DNA from: Lachnospiraceae bacterium
Lineage (GTDB): Bacteria; Bacillota; Clostridia; Lachnospirales; Lachnospiraceae
Length of the DNA: 37,792 nucleotides
Reading direction: 5' to 3'
Assembly: GCA_022510545.1 (NCBI GenBank)
Contig: JAFLTG010000023.1
Location: 1-37,792 of the forward strand
In this document: piece by piece, positions 31,395-37,792 of the stretch
How the letters are laid out: each line of letters starts with the position of its first letter
Position numbering within the stretch: position 1 is the first letter of the stretch
Program-made: the position numbers and the translations under genes
Notes under the pieces: generated by a model
Seen by the model: the letters and a program-made list of their open reading frames with translations, nothing else
The model's database searches: none
What the model was told of the DNA's origin: nothing

Positions 31395-32357
31395 ATGAGA
31401 ACAAGAATCATAGGGACCGGGAGCTGCATGCCGGAAACGGTTGTGACAAATGATGATTTATCCAGGATAATGGACACGTCAGATGAATGGATAAGCAGCC
31501 GTACAGGAATCAGGGAGCGGAGACTGGTTAAAGACGAAACTACAGCATCTATGTCTATAAAAGCTTCAATTCGTGCGATGGAAAATGCGGGAGTAACTGC
31601 CGATGAAATTGATCTTATTATAGTAGCTACCGTTACAGGCGATCATGTAACGCCATCCACGGCATGTGAGATACAGGCCGCTATCGGCGCAGACAAAGCA
31701 GTAGCTTTTGATATAAATGCGGCATGTTCGGGCTTTTTATTTGCCCTTCATATTGCAGATGCTTATCTTAAAATCGGTACATACAAAACCGCGCTCATCC
31801 TTGGTGCGGAAACTCTTTCAAGGATTATGGATTGGAGTGACAGAAGCACCTGTGTACTCTTTGGGGACGGTGCGGGAGCAGCTATAGTACGTGCCGATCA
31901 GACAGGACTGCTTGCCTATGACCAGGGATCTGACGGAGCAAGAGGTATGGTATTGGCCTGCCCGAACAGAAGCAATAATAACCCATTGGTGAAAAATCCC
32001 ACCGATATGAAATTTGTCAATATGGACGGTCAGGAAGTGTATAAATTTGCAGTTACTACCGTACCGTCATCAATTAATAAAGTGCTTGCTGAGGCAGGAC
32101 TTACAACAGAAGATATAGACTATTTTGCGCTGCATCAGGCGAATATACGTATCATTCAGGCTGTAGCCAAGAGGCTGAAAGTATCTGAAGATAAGTTTCC
32201 TACAAGTCTGGATCATTGTGGAAATATTTCTGCAGCAAGTGTACCGATTTTATTGGATGAAATGAATCAAAAAGGTTTGTTAAAACCGGGAATGAAAATA
32301 GTGCTTTCAGGTTTTGGCGGAGGACTTACATGGGGGTCAGCGGTTATTGAATGGTAA
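31395..32357 (+). CDS. fabH: 3-oxoacyl-ACP synthase III
   Basis: Initiates fatty acid synthesis by condensing an acyl-CoA with malonyl-ACP. 320 residues with IIGTGSCMPE, Cys111 in DINAACSGFLFALHIA, His247 in ALHQANIRI and Asn277 in HCGNISAASVP, the complete Cys-His-Asn triad. The chosen ATG has GGGAGG about 13 nt upstream, somewhat far; a TTG at 31384 is too close to it. Last gene of the fab set. Confidence 0.95.
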   Translation: MRTRIIGTGSCMPETVVTNDDLSRIMDTSDEWISSRTGIRERRLVKDETTASMSIKASIRAMENAGVTADEIDLIIVATVTGDHVTPSTACEIQAAIGADKAVAFDINAACSGFLFALHIADAYLKIGTYKTALILGAETLSRIMDWSDRSTCVLFGDGAGAAIVRADQTGLLAYDQGSDGARGMVLACPNRSNNNPLVKNPTDMKFVNMDGQEVYKFAVTTVPSSINKVLAEAGLTTEDIDYFALHQANIRIIQAVAKRLKVSEDKFPTSLDHCGNISAASVPILLDEMNQKGLLKPGMKIVLSGFGGGLTWGSAVIEW

Positions 32358-32411
32358 ATAACATGTGTTATTTATATCCTATAACATTCAATTGTAATGG
32401 GGAAATGCTAT

Positions 32412-32978
32412 ATGAATAGATTACAAGAGCAAGGTATATATTATTCTTATATAGATTCACCGATAGGAACGCTTAAAGTAGAAGAATGCAAAAATGCAAT
32501 CACTGCATTGCATATATGTATGAATGAAGAGGATAAAACGGAAGTTGATATAAACGGGACTGATAAGATTGATATAAAATATGGAGTCGGGAAGATACAT
32601 ACGACTTATAATGAAACTGCTTTGTTGCAAGAGGCTAAAAAGCAGCTTGAAGAATACTTTGACGGAAAACGCAGAGATTTTGACCTGCCCATATCTCTTC
32701 ATGGAACTGACTTCCAGAAAAAAGTCTGGAATGTACTTCGCAGCATTCCCTACGGAGAAACCCTAAGCTATGGAGAAGTCGCATTAAGAATCGGCAATCC
32801 CAAAGCTTCAAGAGCAGTAGGCGGAGCTAATAATAAAAATCCTGTTATGATTATAGTTCCCTGCCACAGAGTTATAGGTGCAGATGGCAGCCTTACAGGC
32901 TTTGGAGGCGGACTGCCCGCGAAGGAATACCTTATTGCCTTGGAAAAAGGTAATTTTAAAATGCCAAATAAAAAATAG
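32412..32978 (+). CDS. ogt: Methylated-DNA--protein-cysteine S-methyltransferase
   Basis: Suicide DNA repair protein that removes alkyl groups from O6 of guanine. 188 residues: N-terminal ribonuclease-H-like domain beginning YYSYIDSPIGTLKV, then the DNA-binding/catalytic domain with FQKKVWNVLRSIPYGET and acceptor Cys151 in IIVPCHRVIG. A low-complexity insertion rich in Asp, Lys and Ile (about 38-66) separates strands of the first domain. ATG at 32397 is possible, but 32412 sits 10 nt after GGGG. Stands 54 nt after fabH. Confidence 0.94.
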   Translation: MNRLQEQGIYYSYIDSPIGTLKVEECKNAITALHICMNEEDKTEVDINGTDKIDIKYGVGKIHTTYNETALLQEAKKQLEEYFDGKRRDFDLPISLHGTDFQKKVWNVLRSIPYGETLSYGEVALRIGNPKASRAVGGANNKNPVMIIVPCHRVIGADGSLTGFGGGLPAKEYLIALEKGNFKMPNKK

Positions 32979-33065
32979 AGTATAGAAATAATATAATTAA
33001 TTTATTATATAATATAATAATTTGTATTAACATTTCATAAATTTAATATAAGAACAATAAGGAAC

Positions 33066-33103
33066 AGCATGCAATGAATCTTTCATAGGCATGCTTTTTA
33101 TTT
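33066..33103 (+). terminator. Terminator-like hairpin immediately before spmA
   Basis: Stem AGCATGC / GCATGCT (33066-33072 and 33089-33095) with internal ATGAA / TTCAT pairing, then TTTTTATTT ending at 33103. The spmA ATG is at 33106. It could end ogt transcription or act as an attenuator inside the spmA leader. Confidence 0.65.
33074..33088 (+). other. Possible four-codon leader ORF inside the hairpin
   Basis: ATG AAT CTT TCA TAG (Met-Asn-Leu-Ser) begins 9 nt after AAGGAAC, a better-placed Shine-Dalgarno than any in front of spmA, and lies entirely inside the hairpin. It may be chance. Confidence 0.25.
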
Positions 33104-33105
33104 CT

Positions 33106-33768
33106 ATGTTAAATTATATCTGGGCAGCAATGATAATAATTGGTGTTATATATGGAACTTTCACCGGCAATATAGAGGCTGTATCTAAAGCCGCGTTTGA
33201 TTCGGCAGGAGAAGCCGTTTCACTGTGTATTACCATGATAGGTGTCATGTCATTGTGGGTTGGACTGATGGAAATTGCGCGTAAATCCGGTCTGATTGCA
33301 AGCATGACAAAAGGAATTTCTCCTTTTATTTCATTTATTTTTCCTAATATCCCCCACACACATCCTGCAAGGGAGTACATATCCACTAACCTGATAGCCA
33401 ATATCCTCGGCCTGGGCTGGGCCTGTACGCCCGCGGGACTTAAGGCTATGGAAGAGCTTGCAAAGTTGGAAGCGGAGAGAGGGAATCCGGAATATTTGCC
33501 GGCAGCATCAGGTAGCAGGAATCACAACATCATCGGAGATCGCAGTGAGGTCAAAGACCACAGTGTCCTCAGAGAACGCAGCGCCACCAAAGAGATGTGT
33601 GATTTTCTAATCCTTAATATATCCTCTTTGCAGCTGATTCCGGTAAACATGATAGTCTACAGACAGCAGTACGGCAGCGTAAATCCCACCGCCGTTATTG
33701 CACCTGCAATTGTGGCTACGTTTTTTAGTACATTGGTGGCTATTATATTTTGTAAACTAAAAAAATAA
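33106..33768 (+). CDS. spmA: Spore maturation protein A (nucleoside recognition/gate domain)
   Basis: Membrane protein needed in Bacillus, with SpmB, for spore core dehydration. 220 residues with the family N terminus MLNYIWAAMIIIGVIYG, ITMIGVMSLWVGLMEIA, the NLIANILGLGWACTPAGLKAM segment and FLILNISSLQLIPV. Between the two conserved halves (about 124-161) is a hydrophilic stretch of some 25-35 extra residues rich in Arg, Ser, His and Asn compared with a typical SpmA of about 195 residues. ATG at 33106 matches the family start; an earlier ATG at 33091 lies in the hairpin arm. No Shine-Dalgarno is visible. spmB, usually next door, is absent: the next genes are the AbiE pair. Confidence 0.88.
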   Translation: MLNYIWAAMIIIGVIYGTFTGNIEAVSKAAFDSAGEAVSLCITMIGVMSLWVGLMEIARKSGLIASMTKGISPFISFIFPNIPHTHPAREYISTNLIANILGLGWACTPAGLKAMEELAKLEAERGNPEYLPAASGSRNHNIIGDRSEVKDHSVLRERSATKEMCDFLILNISSLQLIPVNMIVYRQQYGSVNPTAVIAPAIVATFFSTLVAIIFCKLKK

Positions 33769-33826
33769 AGTTTTTAAATCTCAGAGTTAGAGGTTTTCTT
33801 AAACAATTAAATGATTATAAATTCTA

Positions 33827-33866
33827 CAGGTTAAAATACAAATAAAAAGTATTTTAGCCTGTTTTT
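33827..33866 (+). terminator. Terminator of spmA
   Basis: Thirteen-bp stem CAGGTTAAAATAC / GTATTTTAGCCTG (one wobble) with loop AAATAAAAA, followed by TTTTT at 33862-33866. Confidence 0.8.
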
Positions 33867-33879
33867 AATATAAAAATGC

Positions 33880-33955
33880 ATTAAAATCAATAAAAAGTAT
33901 TAAAACGAATAAAAAAGGTTAAAAAGGTTAAAAAGGTATTAAAACTAATAATGCA
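33880..33955. repeat. AT-rich short direct repeats upstream of the AbiE operon
   Basis: Three imperfect copies of ATTAAAA(T/C)nAATAA begin at 33880, 33899 and 33938, and between the second and third lie two tandem TTAAAAAGG units (33919-33927, 33928-33936). The block is bounded by ATGCA at both ends (33876-33880 and 33951-33955). Its role is unknown. Confidence 0.5.
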
Positions 33956-33970
33956 TTTAATAATTATTTT

Positions 33971-34025
33971 TACTTGTCAAGTAAAATTGAATTATACTTG
34001 ACAAAATGAATAAAGAAATTATAAT
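33971..34025 (+). promoter_or_regulatory. AbiE operon promoter with overlapping operator repeats
   Basis: Promoter TTGACA (33998-34003), 16 nt, TATAAT (34020-34025). A 13-nt palindrome TACTTG-T-CAAGTA at 33971-33983 and the repeat TACTTGACA at 33995-34003, 24 nt downstream, overlap the -35; together TTGTCAAGTA and TACTTGACAA form a 10-bp inverted repeat. This suits autorepression by the antitoxin. Confidence 0.6.
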
Positions 34026-34045
34026 GTAGATAAGGTGGTGATCTT

Positions 34046-34741
34046 ATGAGAAGTTATGCAAGTATCGTAGAAAATGCTATTGAAGAAATACCATTTAATC
34101 AATTAATTATTGCATCTGAATTATACAAAAAAATTTCTTTGGGGATTACAGAGCAGACTTTTTATAAAATAATAGAGAGATTATCAAAAAACGGAAAACT
34201 GGTGCATTTAACGAAAGGTGTTTATTACCGACCAAAAATAACACGATTTGGTACAGTACCCATTTCGGAAAATGAGATTGCAAACCATTATTTGAAAAAT
34301 CATCAAGGAGTTTTAGTTGGCTATCGGATGTATAATCAGAAAGGAATTACAACACAGGTTGGTAAGAGGGTTGAGATTTTATCAGCTATATTGTCGGAAG
34401 AGCAGAAGCATATATGCAATGTATCCGTGCGAAGGATTACAGCTCCGTTGAATGAGGAGACAATTCCGATAATAGAAACAATGGAAATATTACAAGATTA
34501 TAAAAATATTGAAGATATAAATACAAAAGTACTGGCAGCGTATATGATGCATTTTTCTCAAAATTATTCAGATCCTGCTATGGAAATTGTACTTGCGAAT
34601 CGAAAGTATAAGAAATCAACGATTGCATTTATGGCAGCATTTCTGAACTATCATCAAGTGAAAAATACGTTAAGCGGATATTTGTCGCCTATGTCTGATT
34701 ACAAAATCCCAAACGTGGAGGAATTATATGAATTTGCATAA
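34046..34741 (+). CDS. abiEi: AbiEi-type antitoxin (DUF6088-like, winged helix)
   Basis: Antitoxin and probable autorepressor of a type IV toxin-antitoxin pair. 231 residues: N-terminal winged-helix region (about 1-65) with ITEQTFYKIIERLSKNGKL and LTKGVYYRPK, then the AbiEi-like C-terminal part. AAGGTGGTG precedes the ATG. The last 14 nt overlap the toxin gene, so they are translated together. The gene is more AT-rich than its neighbours, in keeping with acquisition. Assignment rests on the winged helix, length and partner gene. Confidence 0.82.
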   Translation: MRSYASIVENAIEEIPFNQLIIASELYKKISLGITEQTFYKIIERLSKNGKLVHLTKGVYYRPKITRFGTVPISENEIANHYLKNHQGVLVGYRMYNQKGITTQVGKRVEILSAILSEEQKHICNVSVRRITAPLNEETIPIIETMEILQDYKNIEDINTKVLAAYMMHFSQNYSDPAMEIVLANRKYKKSTIAFMAAFLNYHQVKNTLSGYLSPMSDYKIPNVEELYEFA

Positions 34742-35666
34742 AGATATTGAATCTTTTAATGATTTGGCTGCGGTTACGGCTGAATATATCGGTATCCCAA
34801 TGTTAGCTGTAAAAAGAGATTATTATATTGTAATGATGTTGCAAATGTTAGCAGAGAGTGTATATGCAGATAATTGTGTATTTAAGGGCGGAACTTCGTT
34901 GAGCAAGGGGTATCCGGGATCAATTTTAAGATTCTCAGAAGACATCGATCTTACATTTATTCCGGGTGACAATATGAGCAAAAAGCAATATGACAAGGCA
35001 TTAAAGAATATAGAAAAAATTATGACAGTAGATGCATTTATGGAAAAGATTCCAGAGGAGCGGAATGATCGGAATAAAAGTTCCTATGTCTGGTTTGAAG
35101 AGGGTGGTAAAGAGCGGATAAAATTGGAAATTGGCTCCAGCATCCGTCCTGATCCATATTCATATAAGGAAATAAAGACATATATTCAAGAGTATTTGGA
35201 AGTGCAAGGCATGTCAGATGTGATACAGGAATATGAATTTACATCGATATCCGTCAATATTCTATGTATTGAACGGACATTTATAGATAAGGTTATGTCG
35301 GTGAAGCGCCATGCGATTTGTGGCACATTAGATAGAAAAGTGCGCCATATTTATGATGTGACTATGCTCTTTGGACGAAGTGATATTCAGGCATTCTTGA
35401 ATGATAAAATTGTACTGAAAGAGTTGATTCAAAAAACAAAAGCTACAGACAATTTCTATTTAGAAAAGCGTACTATGTCTAAAGAATATAATCCTGTTGA
35501 GAGTTATGATTTTCCAGCATGGGAGAATTGCTTTGATAGTATTATTCGTACCAGATATGAGACACTGCATGAAGATTTGCTATATACAAATGAAAAACAG
35601 GATTTTGATAAAGCAATTTTTGTGTTTCGTAAAATCAGCGAAATGTTTTCTGAATTAGGAGAATAG
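34728..35666 (+). CDS. abiEii: AbiEii/AbiGii family nucleotidyltransferase toxin
   Basis: Toxin of the pair; AbiEii-like enzymes are DNA polymerase-beta-type nucleotidyltransferases, some of which modify tRNA acceptor ends and halt growth, aborting phage infection. 312 residues with FKGGTSLSKGY (52-61) and the metal-binding SEDIDLTF (70-77, Asp72 and Asp74), then ERTFIDKVMSVKRH, all conserved in the family. GGAGG lies 6 nt before the ATG inside the antitoxin gene. The active site looks intact. Whether it protects against phage here is not known. Confidence 0.92.
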   Translation: MNLHKDIESFNDLAAVTAEYIGIPMLAVKRDYYIVMMLQMLAESVYADNCVFKGGTSLSKGYPGSILRFSEDIDLTFIPGDNMSKKQYDKALKNIEKIMTVDAFMEKIPEERNDRNKSSYVWFEEGGKERIKLEIGSSIRPDPYSYKEIKTYIQEYLEVQGMSDVIQEYEFTSISVNILCIERTFIDKVMSVKRHAICGTLDRKVRHIYDVTMLFGRSDIQAFLNDKIVLKELIQKTKATDNFYLEKRTMSKEYNPVESYDFPAWENCFDSIIRTRYETLHEDLLYTNEKQDFDKAIFVFRKISEMFSELGE

Positions 35667-35693
35667 TATCAGATACAATTCTATCTGGAAACT

Positions 35694-35719
35694 AAAAAAA
35701 GGACTGTCTCCAGTCCTTT
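35694..35719 (-). terminator. Terminator of the flagellin-like gene
   Basis: Perfect stem AAAGGACTG / CAGTCCTTT with loop TCTC, read on the minus strand and followed there by seven T (35694-35700 on the plus strand are A). It is 25 nt after the flagellin stop. Confidence 0.85.
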
Positions 35720-35743
35720 CCCATAGCAATATTGTATATTGTA

Positions 35744-36517
35744 TTACAGCAGTGAACCCATTAAGTTCATTCGATGTTTCTGGTTTTGCTTTGACATCAT
35801 GAACTTAAAATGTTCCATGATTTGGTTAGTCTTCAGTTTTGATACAGCATTCCCCACATCCGTGTCTTCCAAACGGCTTCTTGACGCCGTTAAATTTTGA
35901 GAAGCAAGATTGTTGTAATTGCGTACGTGTTCTAAGCCGTTAGATGATGCGCCCAAGCTGCCTCTTGCACTTGATACCTTCTCTAATGCGTTGCTGATGG
36001 TATTCAAGTCAAAATCTTTGGTCACGTCAAAATCAGCAATACCGAGAGATTCCAAGGTTGTATCAACCATCCGGATGTTCATGCCTCCGCCGCTGGGATT
36101 GGTTGCCAGATGTAAATCTGCCATACTGCCGTCCAAAAGCTTCTGCTCGTTTAAGGATGTGTTTTTAGATAATGACTGTATATCCTGCTTAAGCTGATCA
36201 ACTTCTTGTTGAATCATCCTTCTATCGGAATCCGACAACAGACCATTCTGAGCGTATACTCCAAGCTCATTCATTCTCTGTAAAGAATCTGTAATTCCGC
36301 TCATTGCTCCATCTGCAACATTTATGTATCCAATGCCTTCCGAAGCATTTTGTGAGCCGACATTTAATCCGTTCTCTTCCTTAAGAATCTTTTGTATAAT
36401 GGCAAGTGCGGAAGCATTATCTGCTGCAGTGTTGACTTTTTTGCCACTGGACAGCTGATTATACAATTTATGGGTATTATGATTGCCAATTGTATTGATA
36501 TTCATATTAATATTCAT
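35744..36517 (-). CDS. Divergent short flagellin-like protein
   Basis: Filament-type protein of 257 residues. N-terminal D0/D1 region (1 to about 130) has QLSSGKKVNTAADNASALAI, the flagellin LSSG.(R/K)IN.A.D.A..LAI signature, and QNASEGIGYINVADGAM; the C-terminal region has LTASRSRLEDTDVGNAVSKLKTN, parallel to the SR..D.D.A.E...L...I motif. It differs from standard flagellins: the segment before LSSG is about 10-14 residues shorter, there is little variable middle, and the C terminus ends in KHRMNLMGSLL rather than the usual Gln/Leu-rich end. ATG at 36517 with GGAAG upstream is preferred over 36535. It may be a minor or specialised flagellin; no other flagellar structural gene is present here. 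Confidence 0.88.
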   Translation of the reverse strand: MNINMNINTIGNHNTHKLYNQLSSGKKVNTAADNASALAIIQKILKEENGLNVGSQNASEGIGYINVADGAMSGITDSLQRMNELGVYAQNGLLSDSDRRMIQQEVDQLKQDIQSLSKNTSLNEQKLLDGSMADLHLATNPSGGGMNIRMVDTTLESLGIADFDVTKDFDLNTISNALEKVSSARGSLGASSNGLEHVRNYNNLASQNLTASRSRLEDTDVGNAVSKLKTNQIMEHFKFMMSKQNQKHRMNLMGSLL

Positions 36518-36549
36518 ATGGCCACTTCCTTCCATTATTTTGTAATTTT

Positions 36550-36578
36550 ATTATGAGGCAAATCTGGAAATTTGGCAA
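36550..36578 (-). promoter_or_regulatory. Possible sigma-A promoter of the flagellin-like gene
   Basis: On the minus strand TTGCCA (36573-36578), 17 nt, CATAAT (36550-36555). No sigma-28 GCCGATAT-like element could be found upstream, which is unusual for a flagellin gene. Confidence 0.35.
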
Positions 36579-36709
36579 GTTCTAATTATACATTTTTATA
36601 AAATATTAAATAGCAGTCTTAAATTTTGAACATTTGGCTGGTTTACATAATGCAAATATGCTGCAAATATACAGTTCATTCCCTCAAAACTGCAGTTTAT
36701 TCCGAAAGA

Positions 36710-36738
36710 TTGCTAATATAAACAAAATATGATAAAAT
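36710..36738 (+). promoter_or_regulatory. Promoter of the FIST gene
   Basis: TTGCTA (36710-36715), 17-nt spacer, TAAAAT (36733-36738), 22 nt before the start codon. Confidence 0.5.
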
Positions 36739-36760
36739 ATCCGAGGAAAAGAGGTGTTTA

Positions 36761-37792
36761 GATGAAGCAATTTTTTGGAACAAGCAATAAGGGAGATTTG
36801 CGGGAGGCCATAAACGGTTTGACGTCACCATCAGTGATTTTGCTGATGTCCAACGCAGATCAGTTTGAAGAGCACGTGGCAGGATTGGAAGCTGCATTCC
36901 CGGGAATACCCAGCATCGGCTGTATTGATATGTGTTATGATACCAAGGTCATAGAAAAAGGTGTAGGAGTTGTTGCATATGAAGGTGTGACAGCTGTTGC
37001 AGGTGTGTTGGAACAGGTATCCACCATGCCCGTAAAATACATACAGCGTTTTAAAGATGACATGGACAAGGTTAAGGCAGGAGCCAATGATACGGTCTGT
37101 ATCGATTTTTGTACGGGAAATGATGCTTGTGTGCTGACCACGATAGCAAGTGTGCTTGGCAGCAAAAGAATATCCTTGGTTGGCGGAACCGGTGATGCAG
37201 GTAAGGTATCGGTCAACGGTAAGATATATACGGATGCGGATGCCTATGTATTTGTCAAAAATAACGGCGGAAAGGTCGGCGTATATAAAGAAAATATATA
37301 TAGACCTATGGAAGCAGGTTACAGGATGGTTGCATCTAAGACGGACCGCAGCAATTATATCATGGGAGATCTGAATAGTAGAGGCGCAAAACAGGTTTAT
37401 ATGGATATCCTGCAGATTGATGAGAAGGATATCGGTACTCAGACTTTCCAGAATCCTTTTGGCAGATTTAACGGACAGGATGTTAGCATTATTGCCATAA
37501 AAGACGTAGTAGGTAGTACGCTTTCCTGCTACAGACAGGTAAATGATTCAGATGTACTTACCCTATTGGAATTGAAAGATTACAATGAGGTTGTTAATGA
37601 GACTGTTAATAAGATTAAAAATGATTTCTCTCATATATCCGGAGTATTTTCTATAAATTGTCTGTTCCGCTATCTTCTCTTTTCGCAGAATAATGACATG
37701 CAGAGATATTTGAACTCTATGGGTAAATTAGGAAACCATGTAGGTATGGTCGGTTACGGGGAACACTATAATAATCAGTTTTTGAATCAGAC
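36761..37792 (+). CDS. FIST-domain sensor protein (3' partial)
   Basis: Open from ATG 36761, behind GAGGTG, to the window edge (344 codons) with no stop. It starts MKQFFGTSNKGDLREAINGL; the N-terminal half with GIPSIGCIDMCYD and LVGGTGDAG and a C-terminal half with FQNPFGRFNGQDVSII, FSINCLFRYLLF and GMVGYGEHY fit FIST_N followed by FIST_C. FIST domains sense small ligands, probably amino acids, and are often attached to chemotaxis or signalling output domains that would lie beyond the window. Divergent from the flagellin-like gene. Domain identity is by pattern, not by search. Confidence 0.82.

Noticed and set aside
33880-33955. Short repeats before abiE as a CRISPR array or plasmid iterons
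   Set aside because: Units are under 20 nt, AT-only in character, without unique spacers, and no cas or replication gene is near.
36515-36534. Flagellin Shine-Dalgarno in the loop of an ATGG/CCAT stem, as a CsrA site
   Set aside because: Only a 4-bp stem; too weak to claim.

Overview
The window reads as chromosomal DNA of a motile, low-to-moderate GC member of the Clostridia, most likely a Lachnospiraceae gut or rumen bacterium of the Roseburia/Agathobacter/Butyrivibrio type. This is inferred from a giant modular plant-polysaccharide hydrolase with Ig-like repeats, a FabK-type fatty acid synthesis cluster, the yaaO-yaaR-holB-ricT-trmN-rsmI neighbourhood of Gram-positives, spmA (sporulation) and a flagellin-like gene. 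No rRNA, tRNA, CRISPR array or insertion sequence was recognised.

Layout. 1-6303: 3' part of a secreted GH53 endo-galactanase (start lies outside the window). 6.5-16.1 kb: mostly stand-alone housekeeping and transport genes: class II aldolase, a small membrane protein, an AGCS amino-acid/sodium symporter, a GNAT fusion, a cyclophilin, an ammonium transporter fused to its own PII regulator (behind an unusual leader with two terminators), pyruvate kinase and an AEC permease. 16.3-18.6 kb: an uncharacterised coiled-coil protein and a CgeB-like glycosyltransferase preceded by a sigma-28-type promoter and a hairpin that looks like a CsrA site, so possibly motility-linked. 18.6-20.2 kb: azlC-azlD and an HD protein. 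20.2-26.5 kb: conserved yaaO-(guanylate-kinase-like)-yaaR-holB-ricT-trmN-rsmI block. 26.5-32.4 kb: complete type II fatty acid elongation cluster acpP-fabK-fabD-fabG-fabF-fabZ-fabH with two FabT-like palindromes, then ogt. 33.1-35.7 kb: spmA without spmB, a repeat-rich AT spacer and an AbiE-type toxin-antitoxin pair. 35.7-37.8 kb: a divergent flagellin on the minus strand and the 5' part of a FIST sensor gene running off the end.

Functional picture: carbon intake (galactan to glycolysis via aldolase and pyruvate kinase), nitrogen uptake with built-in PII control, lipid synthesis under putative FabT control, and a scattered motility regulon. The best candidates for something undescribed are the sigma-28/CsrA-type coiled-coil plus glycosyltransferase pair, the Amt-PII fusion with its tandem-terminator leader, and the spmA start buried behind a terminator hairpin. 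All regulatory calls are from reading sequence by eye.
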